In this document: one piece after another, positions 25,885 through 35,702 of the stretch
Layout of the letters: every line of letters starts with the position of its first letter
Position numbering within the stretch: the first letter of the stretch is position 1
Assembly (NCBI GenBank): GCA_965224675.1
Contig: CBDDAA010000004.1
Span: 1,178,001-1,242,000 of the forward strand
DNA length: 64,000 nucleotides
Direction of reading: 5' to 3'
Origin: UBA7957 sp965224675
GTDB lineage: Bacteria > Pseudomonadota > Gammaproteobacteria > Granulosicoccales > Granulosicoccaceae
The notes under the pieces: model-generated
Told to the model about the DNA's origin: nothing
Databases searched by the model: none
Seen by the model: only the letters and a program-made list of their open reading frames with translations
Program-made: the position numbers and the translations under genes

Positions 25885-26790
25885 CTAAGTGGCCGCTTTC
25901 AGATCATGCTCGATTAATTCGATCAACTCATCTAGCATAAATTTATGTATTGGCCGGGTGATGCGCTTTATTTTGACTGAACCTGCCACAGCGGTAAGCG
26001 TTTGTAGATGATTATTCTGTAAAGCCAGGGCGCGAACGAAATTCTTTCTGTAACTGAATTCCCAAAGCCATCCGATTCGATCCATGTTGGTTACTGGTTC
26101 GATCTGGATGGTATTCTGATTATGACTGGTGAGCAGGTAAATGGCACAAAGGGGGATTTTCTCCTGGCATATATGCGAAATAGGCAGAGAATACTTATTG
26201 GTTTCCCCACGCTGCTGCTGGCCTTCCAGGTTTGTATAATCCAATTTGGCGGCTGCATCAGCCCATAAACGTGTTCGTGGGAAAGCGGGCGAAACCCAGG
26301 GACGATTGTGCTCATCCAGAGAAATGCCACTAATGTCATCATTCATCATGGCATAACCCCGTTGTGTCAACGCCGTTAACAAGGTTGATTTACCGCTGCC
26401 CGAATGCCCTGTAAAGACCACGGCTCCGCGCTCTGTTTTGATGGCACTGGCATGCAATGGCAAAAAGTTGCGCTGATATAATAGAGCGCCCAGGGTGGAG
26501 CCCAATAAAAAGGTACGTATATCTTCGTCTTTGCAGCCATTGATTTTTTCTACGGTAATTTTATTGCCATTGCTTACGAGGTAACGGGCGATGTTATCAA
26601 TACGTAGTAGAAATTTTCCAGGCACAGCATCCCAAAGTCCACGTCTACTGAAGGAATCTGGTATTGCAAGGGGTACCTGGCCATAATTAATGGTTACATC
26701 CGGGATGTTGCTGGAGCCAGAGAGTAGTTCCGGGAGCTTTATTTGGGAGTGAATGTTTAGACCGTAGATGTTGTAATAATAAATAGTCAT
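25885..26790 (-). CDS. HprK-like serine kinase homologue
   Basis: A 301-residue protein with an HPr-kinase-like core. The segment LPLHASAIKTERGAVVFTGH carries the family His and runs into the Walker A loop GHSGSGKSTLL at about residues 130-140. YAMMNDDISGISLD then gives the acidic Walker B-like site. Such kinases occur in lasso clusters; in paeninodin the kinase phosphorylates the C-terminal Ser of the precursor. The precursor here also ends in Ser (S59), which supports that role. The start overlaps the stop of the upstream oxygenase gene (ATGA), indicating translational coupling. Confidence 0.85.
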   Translation of the reverse strand: MTIYYYNIYGLNIHSQIKLPELLSGSSNIPDVTINYGQVPLAIPDSFSRRGLWDAVPGKFLLRIDNIARYLVSNGNKITVEKINGCKDEDIRTFLLGSTLGALLYQRNFLPLHASAIKTERGAVVFTGHSGSGKSTLLTALTQRGYAMMNDDISGISLDEHNRPWVSPAFPRTRLWADAAAKLDYTNLEGQQQRGETNKYSLPISHICQEKIPLCAIYLLTSHNQNTIQIEPVTNMDRIGWLWEFSYRKNFVRALALQNNHLQTLTAVAGSVKIKRITRPIHKFMLDELIELIEHDLKAAT

Positions 26791-27524
26791 TGCAGATTAT
26801 CTTGGCCATTTACCCAGCTTCCCAGCGTTATTCGCACCCAATCCTGAGCGGCAGCATTGAGTGCTGGCACATTATGCGATTGTTGTTTATAGACGTCGAA
26901 GATGAGTAGACTGTTATACAAAGGCGGATAATCAACTGTGTTTTTATCACTGTCATTGATCTGAAGTGAGCCACCGAATGCTTCCTGCCAGTCATCTGAC
27001 AGATATAATAACCAGGCCAGGCACCGTTTCTGACGGCGATCAGCATGTTTGCCCAAATAATCGCCTTGAGCCATTTTTCTTAGTGTAATCGGTTCAATGC
27101 TTTCCAGGGTGTAGCCGGTTACGCTTTGCATAAACTGAAGAAATGCGCTGGAATTGTTGTCAATATGGTGCAACCAAAACATATAAGTAAGCCAGTTTTG
27201 GCTCAATCGATATTTATCTTTGATATGCCTTTCTGCCTCCCAACAACAATACAAGCGCTGTTTTCTTTTTGCTGCCTGCCATGTCTTGTAAGAAACAAGC
27301 CTTCCATTATTGGCATGTAGTGCATAAATTCGTCGGTATTGTGCTTCATTTAAAGCGAAATCAGATAGCCGTTCAGCTACTGCTGGTTTTAAGAAGTTTT
27401 TTATCCTTAGTATTCTGTTAGGGTGATTGCGAAAACTGTGCTGATATTTCTTAATTACAGAAGGCTCAAGATGTTGGCTTTGCAAGCAATTCTGAATGAA
27501 GTCGTTATTGTTTTGGGCCGTCAT
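26787..27524 (-). CDS. 2-oxoglutarate/Fe(II)-dependent oxygenase
   Basis: A 245-residue protein with a double-stranded beta-helix oxygenase core in its second half. The iron ligands read HAD (H-x-D) in YLGKHADRRQKRCLAWLLYL. WQEAFGGSLQI and PPLYNSLLIFDVYKQQSHNV follow, giving the distal His, and an Arg in DWVRITLGSW probably binds 2-oxoglutarate. This arrangement is that of prolyl-4-hydroxylase-like enzymes. It overlaps both neighbours by four bases. Hydroxylation of the RiPP core is the likely role, inferred from context. Confidence 0.88.
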   Translation of the reverse strand: MTAQNNNDFIQNCLQSQHLEPSVIKKYQHSFRNHPNRILRIKNFLKPAVAERLSDFALNEAQYRRIYALHANNGRLVSYKTWQAAKRKQRLYCCWEAERHIKDKYRLSQNWLTYMFWLHHIDNNSSAFLQFMQSVTGYTLESIEPITLRKMAQGDYLGKHADRRQKRCLAWLLYLSDDWQEAFGGSLQINDSDKNTVDYPPLYNSLLIFDVYKQQSHNVPALNAAAQDWVRITLGSWVNGQDNLQ

Positions 27525-28102
27525 GAAGTTCCTTCGACAGATTGGGATTGCTCATTATAAAGTTCGAATATGAGGTGAATACGTGGGTCTTCACCTGCAT
27601 TTTGTGCTGCATGCAGCGCCAGATTATTAACCTCGTAGGCATGGCCTTCTTGCAAGTGGAATTTTACTCCGTCAATGATGAATGTTGCGTTTGTGTTGGT
27701 TTGTATCGGGATATGGATTTTATGCACACACGAGTTGGAGCCGGCTCCATCAGAATGATGATCAATACTGTAACCAGCCGCTAACCTCGCAAGCATTACC
27801 TTTGGGTAGATCGGCTGTGAATAGGCATAGGGCGCAACCGCCTGATTCATAATGGGTAACAAAAGGCGCTTCCATATGAACCAAATGGGTTCTGAATAAT
27901 AATCACGGTGATTGCGGTTACCACGTATAAATCGAAAATTAATGTGCTGAGTGTGATGAAAGCCTTTAAACTTGTTTTCCTTCCTGGCGTCTTCTAATGC
28001 CCAAACATTTTCCGAAAGGCTCTCTACTTTGTTTTTGAGTTCTGTGATGTCAATCTGACCCAATTCAAGGATTGATGCTGGTTTTTTGACGATTTGGGGC
28101 AT
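27521..28102 (-). CDS. Aspartyl/asparaginyl beta-hydroxylase-type oxygenase
   Basis: A 193-residue Fe(II)/2OG enzyme. The core contains LARLAAGYSIDHHSDGAGSN (H-x-D iron ligands), KIHIPIQTNTNATFIIDG, LQEGHAYEVNNLALHAAQN (distal His) and RIHLIFELY (Arg for 2-oxoglutarate), all typical of the AspH family. It is the first gene of the coupled operon that continues with another oxygenase, a kinase and a sulfotransferase. Asp, Asn or His beta-hydroxylation of the nearby peptide is plausible, since the predicted core holds His50 and Asp53. Confidence 0.9.
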   Translation of the reverse strand: MPQIVKKPASILELGQIDITELKNKVESLSENVWALEDARKENKFKGFHHTQHINFRFIRGNRNHRDYYSEPIWFIWKRLLLPIMNQAVAPYAYSQPIYPKVMLARLAAGYSIDHHSDGAGSNSCVHKIHIPIQTNTNATFIIDGVKFHLQEGHAYEVNNLALHAAQNAGEDPRIHLIFELYNEQSQSVEGTS

Positions 28103-28285
28103 AAAGTTGTCATCCGACTATTAAACTACAAGCGACAATAAAGCCGAATTCTAAAGTTTTGCAGGCACTTTTGCTTAGACAGGGATGTAATGTCTTCGAT
28201 CCTGATCTTGATTTTTAACAGCGTTGGAGCACTAAATGCTGGAATTGGGTAATATTGTTAAAACCATCAACTGGATCTTAATCAC
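28103..28285. promoter_or_regulatory. Divergent promoter region between tailoring operon and B2 gene
   Basis: This 183-base gap separates the minus-strand tailoring operon from the plus-strand B2 gene, so both promoters should lie here. I see no named operator. Confidence 0.45.
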
Positions 28286-28759
28286 TTGTCTGTATCAGCA
28301 AAGAAAAAGTGGGGCCACAATTTCGCAGCATTTTTTAAGTTAAGCTGGAAAGATAAATTGCTTTTGATTGAGGCCATATTATTTTTGGGTCTTGCCAGAG
28401 TACTGCTTCTTGCTCTTCCTTTTAACAAAATCATCCGGTTATTGACAACAAGAAAAACAGCATCGCCTAAACCGGGCAATTTGAGAAGGGTGTTCAGGAT
28501 TGGAACGTTAATTCGTGTACTTAGCCCCCATATGCCTTGGCGATGTAAATGCATCGAGCAGGCAATCGCTGGAAATCTTATGTTACGAATTAGAAATATC
28601 CATAGCAACCTGCATTTGGGTCTGGATAAGAAGGATACAGGGCTTGATGCACACGCATGGCTTAGTTGTGGAGAAAGTATCATCACTGGGCACCATGAGT
28701 CGGGAAAATATACTGAAATCTATCGTCTTGATAACCCTGATAATAGCGAAATAAGCTAA
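28286..28759 (+). CDS. Transglutaminase-like lasso leader peptidase (B2 protein)
   Basis: A 157-residue protein of the lasso B2 family. The N-terminal helix KLSWKDKLLLIEAILFLGLARVLLLALPF is typical of the group. LRRVFRIGTLIRVLSPHMPW leads to the catalytic Cys in RCKCIEQAIAGNLML, and the His is in LDAHAWLSCGESIITG. B2 cuts the leader off the RRE-bound precursor. The start appears to be TTG 28286; no in-frame ATG lies upstream. It is on the opposite strand and about 8 kb from the precursor, cyclase and B1 genes, yet the assignment by motif is strong. Confidence 0.88.
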   Translation: MSVSAKKKWGHNFAAFFKLSWKDKLLLIEAILFLGLARVLLLALPFNKIIRLLTTRKTASPKPGNLRRVFRIGTLIRVLSPHMPWRCKCIEQAIAGNLMLRIRNIHSNLHLGLDKKDTGLDAHAWLSCGESIITGHHESGKYTEIYRLDNPDNSEIS

Positions 28760-28961
28760 TGCTGAAAGGAGTATGTCATTACCGTTTCAGGTAATTATAA
28801 AACTTTTCTGGCTTTAAACATGATGGATGAATTGCTGATATTGGGCCTGAAAAAGTGTTTATCATGGAAGCAGTTTAAACAATTTAAATTTTAATGAGTT
28901 GGTGCTGTAGGGGTATCACCGGAGGCAGATAGCCCCCGGTTGTGGCGTTATTTACAGAAGA

Positions 28962-29930
28962 TTAGGAATCCAAATCGTCCCAGTTTAGCTCTTCACTGCT
29001 AGTTGTATTGCCATCAAATATTGTAACAATCACTGTATCAAGATTTCCCGTGTCGGCATTCATCGATACAAAACCGCCATTGGCACCTGAGAATTTCAAC
29101 TCTCCCACGTTTGGGTGATTATCGCCTGCCCCTTTGAGTTCGGTAACGGTTGTTATAACAATGCGTCCACCAATTTCAGTACTTGCGATAGTGGCATTTT
29201 GCGATTGTGTCCATGCGTCTGTTATTTCGTTATAGCTGTTATGCATATCGAAATTACTGAGTATTCCCACTTCTTCTTCATCGACGAAAACGAGTTTTTC
29301 ACCTTTGACAGAAAATGTAATCTCGTCGTTATCACTTTGCAAATCAACAACAAAACTACCATCAACGCTGTTTTCCTCACCATTTTCGGTGGCTTCCAGA
29401 TTATCCAGAATTACGGTTGCATTCAGATTTTCACTATCTGCCGAGAACGTATTCAGCTTGACAGTAAGCACGCCATTCATGGTTGACGTATCATCATCAT
29501 GGTTTTCTGTGCAGCTATTAAATGCTATCGAGATACTATCCCCTGAGTCAAGTTCTTCATTGTTATTGTTGTCCTCAACGGTCACCTTGGTGGAGCCAGC
29601 ATCACATTCATATTCAGTTGAAGAAGTTTTTCGCGAGGATAAAAGGCTGGATTTTGTAAACGTGTTTTTAAGTAACTTGTTGACGATTTTATTACGGGTT
29701 TTACTATCCAGATAATCAGTCGAGTCATTACCCGAATTCATCGATTGGGTTGTGAGTACACCTGTTGAGGCGATCTTACTGCCATTATCCCGGGAAATAA
29801 CCACTGGATTTGTGTTTACACTGGCGGTGTCGATCCCGCCACTGCCACTACTGCCACTGGAGCCTCCACTATCGCAAGCTGCAAGTGAAAGAACAACCGT
29901 TGTAGTGAGTATGCATTGAATAAGGTTCAT
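28962..29930 (-). CDS. Lipoprotein of unknown function, Asp/Asn-rich
   Basis: A 322-residue protein with a signal peptide and lipobox (VVLSLAACDSGG), so it should be lipidated at Cys19. A flexible GGSSGSSGSGG linker follows. The body is very acidic and rich in Asp, Asn, Ser and Thr, with alternating strands (NGVLTVKLNTFSADSENLNATVILDN; GRIVITTVTEL) and one Cys pair (YECDAGS / FNSCTEN). EDNNNNEELDSGDSISI resembles an EF-hand-like Asp-rich loop. I recognise no family. It probably faces the periplasm or the cell surface. Confidence 0.75.
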   Translation of the reverse strand: MNLIQCILTTTVVLSLAACDSGGSSGSSGSGGIDTASVNTNPVVISRDNGSKIASTGVLTTQSMNSGNDSTDYLDSKTRNKIVNKLLKNTFTKSSLLSSRKTSSTEYECDAGSTKVTVEDNNNNEELDSGDSISIAFNSCTENHDDDTSTMNGVLTVKLNTFSADSENLNATVILDNLEATENGEENSVDGSFVVDLQSDNDEITFSVKGEKLVFVDEEEVGILSNFDMHNSYNEITDAWTQSQNATIASTEIGGRIVITTVTELKGAGDNHPNVGELKFSGANGGFVSMNADTGNLDTVIVTIFDGNTTSSEELNWDDLDS

Positions 29931-30175
29931 TATTTTTATCCTGTTTTTATTAGGTAAAACGCTTCGATCGGTGGGTCAGAAAATTTTATAAAGAAGGTTA
30001 AAGTCAGTGTATGTTTCATGATACAAATCCCGCTCTTATACCGATTGGGATGTATCTATACGGGTGTTGATCAGATGTTCGGAAATCTATTGAAAAGATT
30101 GAATCGGCGGCGTCAAGGGTGTGGGTTGATTCTCAATCTCTACCAGATTGCGAACCTAAATTGTGAAACACGACA

Positions 30176-30439
30176 CTATAGGTAGTAACGACGTTCTTCG
30201 TTTGTGGGTTTACTGAAAATGATCAATATGATTAATGCCAGTAATGCGCCCATGATGGCAACAGCCATGACGGGTGCCTGTATGCCCAAAAGATAAAAAA
30301 GCCCGGAAAATATCAGACTGCCTAGTGTAGCCGCTGATATTTTCCTTATTTGCGCGTGCGACCGCTTGGTTCTGCTGAACATCGACGATGCCCAGCCTAT
30401 AAGTAATCCAATAAGAGCGGAGATAATCAAGCTACTCAC
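30176..30439 (-). CDS. Small integral membrane protein (87 residues)
   Basis: It opens MSSLIISALIGLLIGWASSMF with a hydrophobic helix, has a basic loop (SRTKRSHAQIRK) and then two more helices (AATLGSLIFSGLFYLLGI; VMAVAIMGALLALIILIIF). The Gly-rich first helix resembles the YeaQ/YmgE (GlsB) membrane family, but the match is loose. It has no obvious operon partner. Confidence 0.6.
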   Translation of the reverse strand: MSSLIISALIGLLIGWASSMFSRTKRSHAQIRKISAATLGSLIFSGLFYLLGIQAPVMAVAIMGALLALIILIIFSKPTNEERRYYL

Positions 30440-30644
30440 GAATAGGTCCCTTTATTGTCAGTTAAACAAATATTGCAGGCAAAATCGATTCGCAATTCAA
30501 GGAGAAGTTAATCCTATCCCTTGGCGGTGAAGCATATCTGGAATTTGACCAAAATTATTGGGTCTAAAACCCAATAAAGACTATTTTTAACAGTATTTTG
30601 TGTGTTTGGCAATAGATAAATTTGACAAATATATCTATTTGTGT

Positions 30645-33600
30645 CTAGAGAGGTATTTCATTGCCTAATGGGCGATCACTTTGTAGCAACTTATGTACTT
30701 CATTTAATGCTAACGACAGCATAGTGAAGTCAATAACACTACTGGCTTTGAGTTCGCCGATAAGGGTTGAATACTGTGTAATTGCCGGGTTATTTTTAGA
30801 CCATTTCTCCACCATGCCTATGGCACTTTTCTGTACCTTTCCACTTCTCATAATTTCAGCGGTCAGATGACGTTGCTGATAGTGTAAATCACTACGTAAA
30901 CCAGATTGGGCGAGAGTGTGCCAGTGATTACGAGCGGTCAATTCTGCGATTTGATCACGTAACCATTGCAGATCCAGGTGAGAACCCAAGGCAAAATAGA
31001 CAGCGCCGACAGTTTCAATCGGCTGCTCCAGTGATTTTGATATTTCAACAATATCAAGCGAGGAGGATAATGGCACAACCTTGGCGGCGCGCACTGCCAG
31101 ATCTTCGGGAACACCCGCTTTGGAAAAATATTTCACCCGTGCCGAGTAACTTTTTTTATTTATTTTTGCAAGACAGTGTGGAACCTTGTCAGTCAGTTCT
31201 GCGATTAGCGGTTTAAAGTATTCGACAATTTCTTCAACCGTTTGATCAACACGTCGGGTACGGATAAGCCAATGTATTGCTCTCTCTACCAAACCTCGTA
31301 CCAGTACGCTTAATTCCTGCTGGACCGAGTCCTTGATCTTGTTATCAAGCGCCTCAATGTCTTGCCAAATAATCTCCATATCAAATATGCTACTAATCGC
31401 ATCAAATGCCTTGCAGACATCAACAGGGTCAGCAGCCAGTTCATCCTGCAATTCAAAAACAAAAGTCGGTCCGAGCCGGTTAACCAGATCGTTGACAATA
31501 TGGGTGGCTATAATCTCACGAAATAATCGATGTTGGGCAATTGCCGGGGCATATTTCTCAGACAATTGTTGCGGAAAGTACTGATTTAAACGACGAGAGA
31601 GATACGCATCATCGGGTAATTCTGATTGAATAACAGCCTTGAAAAGTGTCATTTTCGCATAGGATACAAGAACCGATAACTCCGGTAAAACAAGGCCCTT
31701 TTGGCTTGCAAGCCGTTCGGCAATGGTTTCGTGATCAGGTAAAAATTCCAACGCCCGATCAAGCTGATTTTGTGACTCAAGGTGAGCCATAAATCGCGCA
31801 TGATTATCTAAAAACTGCGGTGCGCTGGCGGCGACAAGACTAATACACTGAGTTTGTAGATAATTATCCTTTAATACCAGCTCGGCAACTGCATCTGTCA
31901 TGCTGGCGAGTAACAAGTTACGTTGTTTAACTGTCATATCACCAGACTGAACCATTTGATCCAACAGAATTTTAATATTCACCTCGTGATCAGAGCAATC
32001 CACGCCTGCAGAATTATCGACAGCATCGGTATATATTGCGCCGCCATGTTGGCTATATTCAATCCGAGCCAGTTGGGTAAAACCAAGATTACCGCCTTCT
32101 CCGACCACAGTGCAACGCAGTTGCTTGCCATTTACCCGAACTGAATCATTAGACCGATCACTGGCGTTTTCATGGCTCTCCTGGCTGGATTTTACATAGG
32201 TGCCAATCCCACCGTTCCACAGTAAATCCACAGGCGCCTGTAGAAGATGATGGATCAGTTGGTCTGGAGATAGATGATTGCTTTTTATATCCAATGCGGC
32301 CAGTGCCTGCTCACTCAATTCGATGCTTTTTGCGCTTCGCGGAAAAATCCCTCCACCGTTGGATATCAAGCTTGTATTATAATCCTGCCAACTTGATCGC
32401 GTCAGATCAAAAAGTCTTTTTCGTTCTGAGAAACTCTTTGCGGGATCAGGGTCGGGGTCTATGAAAATGTGTAAATGATTGAAGGCGGCAAGAAGACGAA
32501 TGTGGCTCGACAAGAGCATGCCATTGCCAAAAACATCACCGCCCATATCACCAATTCCAATTACAGAGAACGCTTCTTTTTGCGTGTCATGATTTCTTTC
32601 ACGAAAATGTCGTTTCACAGACTCCCAGGCACCTTTGGCTGTAATACCCATTTTTTTGTGGTCATAACCGACAGATCCGCCAGAGGCAAAGGCGTCACCC
32701 AGCCAAAATTTATACTCACCCGCAACGGCGTTAGCGATATCTGAAAATGTTGCCGTGCCTTTGTCAGCGGCAACAACCAAATAAGGGTCATCGTCGTCAT
32801 AACGAATGACATGTTGTGGCGGTATAACTTCTGTTCCGGCTAAATTGTCAGTAAGGTCAAGCAAACCACGTAAAAATGTCTGATAGCAATAAACCACCTC
32901 TTCCATCAGTTCTTCACGGTCTGCGCCTTGTGGAGGGGCCTTAACAAAAAATCCGCCCTTGGAACCTACAGGCACAATAACTGAGTTCTTTACAGTTTGT
33001 GCTTTCATCAGACCTAAAACCTCGGTTCGAAAATCCTCTCGGCGATCAGACCAGCGTAGTCCACCTCGGGCAACCTCTCCTCCACGCAGATGTACACCCT
33101 CAACACGTGGGGAGTAAACGAATATCTCAAACATCGGTCGAGGGCGGGGCATATCAGTGACCATGTCGGGTCGAAGTTTAAACGAAAGGTAAGGTAATGG
33201 ATCGCCATTATGATCTTGTCGATAAAAATTTGTACGCATAGTTGCCTGAATCAAATTGATAAAGGCACGTAGTATTCGATCCTCATCCAGGCTTGATACG
33301 CCTTGTAGTTTGTGCTCCATTTGCTCAATCAGACGCATGCAGGTGATTTCGCTATGCTCTTGCTGTGCGGGCTCAAACCGAGCTTCAAAAAAAGCTACAA
33401 TTTTATTTGTGACCCCTGCATTGTTGACCAACGTCTCTATCATATACGTTTGCGAGAACGGTGCTCTGATTTGTAACAGATACTTACAATAACTGCGTAG
33501 AATAATAGTCTGATGCCAGGATAGGTGCGCATCCAGTACCAGACGATTAAAACCATCATTTTCGATTTCTTTTTTCCAGATTTTGAGAAAGGCTTGCTTA

Positions 33601-35492
33601 AAGTCATCACCGCTTTTGTCCGGATCTATTTTTAACCCTGAGGCATGGTGGGCAGTAAATTCATGAATCCAGAGTGTCCTGCCGTTCTTGTCAATTATCC
33701 GATAGGGCCGCTCATGATCGACTTTCAATCCCATATTTTCGATGACAGGTATTACATCAGATAAGGGCAAATAGTGGCCTTGTGCATAGAGTTTGGATTT
33801 TATCTGCAGATCTGAGGTGACTACAGGTCGGTAAAAACTGATTTCCGGTTCAGAATCGTTCTTTATATTCTCGATGTGTTCTATATCGAGGCAGGCATTT
33901 CTGGGTAAATAATCTTCCTTGTAGTTGCCGGGGATTCCTGCGTGATAGAGTTTATATAACCTGTTGGCCTGCTCTTCCGCATAATATTCCCGCAACGCAT
34001 CATAAAAGTCATCATCCCAGGATCGCGCAGCGTTAACGACTAATTTTTCAATCTTTCGCCAATCTGGCTCGATAGCCTGGTTTCTCTTGAGCTGAACGGT
34101 ATAGTGGATGCGAGCCAGTGTGGATTCAGAAGAAAACTCAATGTTAAATTCGGCACTGTCGCCATTGAGTTGTTCCAGTAATAGTTGCTGTATCTTGATG
34201 CGGATCTCTCGTTGGTATACATCGCGGGGGATATAGACCAGACAATCACAATATCGGCTGTACTTATCCATAGAGCCAAACAAGCGAATTTTTTGTCGGT
34301 CCTGGGTTTGTAGTATTCCGAGCGCGGTTTTCAGGACTGTTTTTTCATCAGTCTGAAACAGCGTATCGCGAGGATAGGTTTCGAGGATATTTTGCAATGC
34401 CCGTGATGCGTGTGAATCCTGCTTGAGATTGGACATTTGCAAAATCGCTTGTATCTTATCGCTGATCCAGGGGATATCTGAACCACTGGCGTTGTAAACC
34501 ATGGATGTAAACAGGCCAATAAAACAATGCTTTCCATCAATTTTCTGATTCTTGTTGTAACGTGGAACTGATATCAAGTCCATATGTTCAGATCGGTGTA
34601 GCGGGGCGCGGACATTGGTTTTTGTCACACTGAGGATTTCTTCAGAATTTACATAACTTGGTGTTTTTCTCGGGATCAGTTCATCCAGATCATGGCAGCG
34701 ATCAGATACCTGATTACGACATAAGCCGAGTGTGCTATCCGGTAGATTTTGCAATGTATTGGTTGATGCGGTGCGCTTGAGTTCAAATTCAACATAACCG
34801 AGGTAAACAAATCGGTGCTGACTTAACCAGTCCAATAATCTGGCTGGCTCCTCGGCGTTTAGGTTATCGTTGCTGCGTAGTTCGTTTGCAATGTTGGTCA
34901 TTTTCTCTTGCATACTAGATCGATCTTCAAATACACAGCGAGCATCGACAATGATGTCATCAATGTTTTTTTGAATATCTCTTAGTGTGGTTTGATCGCT
35001 TACGTGATCAACCTGAAACTGCATTATTGATTCCGGCTGATAATCTTGCGTGTTGATAGTGTTTTCAGGTATCTCCAACAACCGCCCCATGTTGTCACGT
35101 TTGCATAACATGATAGGGTGAATGATCAGATGGATATCCAGCTCCCGTTTTTTTAGTTCGATCGAAATCGAATTCACCAGCATGGGCATATCGTCTGTAA
35201 CAATCTCGACGATGGTGTGAGATGATTGCCAGCCATGTTGTTCAAGACTTGGATTATATACATGAACCAATGATGTTCCAGGATCACGTTTTTGCATCAA
35301 CACCCAGTGAGCCAGGGCTGCGCCCCGCAGGTCCATAGTCTGAAGGCTTTGCATGTCATCGGGTGATAAATCATAATAATAATTAAGGATGAACTGGCGA
35401 GCTTGCTTGAGCTTGTCTTTGCTTAAATCCTGCCCCGTAGAAAGATCCAGATTTTCAATGATGTCATTAATAGACATAGCATGATCAGTCAT
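30645..35492 (-). CDS. gdhB: NAD-specific glutamate dehydrogenase, large (180-kDa) type
   Basis: Catalyses oxidative deamination of glutamate to 2-oxoglutarate with NAD+. The 1,615 residues match the usual length of the large bacterial enzymes, with no frameshift. The long N-terminal regulatory part has ACT-like stretches. The catalytic core lies around residues 800-1,150: RGGLRWSDRREDFRTEVLGLMKAQ, VPVGSKGGFFVK and GIGDMGGDVFGNGMLLS. A strong GGAGGAAA precedes the ATG. It stands alone and should be the main glutamate-degrading enzyme, which agrees with amino-acid use suggested elsewhere in the window. Confidence 0.97.
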   Translation of the reverse strand: MTDHAMSINDIIENLDLSTGQDLSKDKLKQARQFILNYYYDLSPDDMQSLQTMDLRGAALAHWVLMQKRDPGTSLVHVYNPSLEQHGWQSSHTIVEIVTDDMPMLVNSISIELKKRELDIHLIIHPIMLCKRDNMGRLLEIPENTINTQDYQPESIMQFQVDHVSDQTTLRDIQKNIDDIIVDARCVFEDRSSMQEKMTNIANELRSNDNLNAEEPARLLDWLSQHRFVYLGYVEFELKRTASTNTLQNLPDSTLGLCRNQVSDRCHDLDELIPRKTPSYVNSEEILSVTKTNVRAPLHRSEHMDLISVPRYNKNQKIDGKHCFIGLFTSMVYNASGSDIPWISDKIQAILQMSNLKQDSHASRALQNILETYPRDTLFQTDEKTVLKTALGILQTQDRQKIRLFGSMDKYSRYCDCLVYIPRDVYQREIRIKIQQLLLEQLNGDSAEFNIEFSSESTLARIHYTVQLKRNQAIEPDWRKIEKLVVNAARSWDDDFYDALREYYAEEQANRLYKLYHAGIPGNYKEDYLPRNACLDIEHIENIKNDSEPEISFYRPVVTSDLQIKSKLYAQGHYLPLSDVIPVIENMGLKVDHERPYRIIDKNGRTLWIHEFTAHHASGLKIDPDKSGDDFKQAFLKIWKKEIENDGFNRLVLDAHLSWHQTIILRSYCKYLLQIRAPFSQTYMIETLVNNAGVTNKIVAFFEARFEPAQQEHSEITCMRLIEQMEHKLQGVSSLDEDRILRAFINLIQATMRTNFYRQDHNGDPLPYLSFKLRPDMVTDMPRPRPMFEIFVYSPRVEGVHLRGGEVARGGLRWSDRREDFRTEVLGLMKAQTVKNSVIVPVGSKGGFFVKAPPQGADREELMEEVVYCYQTFLRGLLDLTDNLAGTEVIPPQHVIRYDDDDPYLVVAADKGTATFSDIANAVAGEYKFWLGDAFASGGSVGYDHKKMGITAKGAWESVKRHFRERNHDTQKEAFSVIGIGDMGGDVFGNGMLLSSHIRLLAAFNHLHIFIDPDPDPAKSFSERKRLFDLTRSSWQDYNTSLISNGGGIFPRSAKSIELSEQALAALDIKSNHLSPDQLIHHLLQAPVDLLWNGGIGTYVKSSQESHENASDRSNDSVRVNGKQLRCTVVGEGGNLGFTQLARIEYSQHGGAIYTDAVDNSAGVDCSDHEVNIKILLDQMVQSGDMTVKQRNLLLASMTDAVAELVLKDNYLQTQCISLVAASAPQFLDNHARFMAHLESQNQLDRALEFLPDHETIAERLASQKGLVLPELSVLVSYAKMTLFKAVIQSELPDDAYLSRRLNQYFPQQLSEKYAPAIAQHRLFREIIATHIVNDLVNRLGPTFVFELQDELAADPVDVCKAFDAISSIFDMEIIWQDIEALDNKIKDSVQQELSVLVRGLVERAIHWLIRTRRVDQTVEEIVEYFKPLIAELTDKVPHCLAKINKKSYSARVKYFSKAGVPEDLAVRAAKVVPLSSSLDIVEISKSLEQPIETVGAVYFALGSHLDLQWLRDQIAELTARNHWHTLAQSGLRSDLHYQQRHLTAEIMRSGKVQKSAIGMVEKWSKNNPAITQYSTLIGELKASSVIDFTMLSLALNEVHKLLQSDRPLGNEIPL

Positions 35493-35702
35493 AGCGTGTT
35501 TCCTCCAGTTTAAATATTTTGAATTATTATTTTATGGATCTTCTCAAGAATGAGTGGGTAGATATTAAATAAAAGATTGAAAGCGTTTAAAATATTTTGT
35601 TCTGACCTGAAACAAAGCAGGTTATTTTCTTTCCCACCGCCGATGCTTCACCATCCTTAACGCCGCATGGTGCCATCAGAGACTTTTTCAACAGGCTGCC
35701 AG

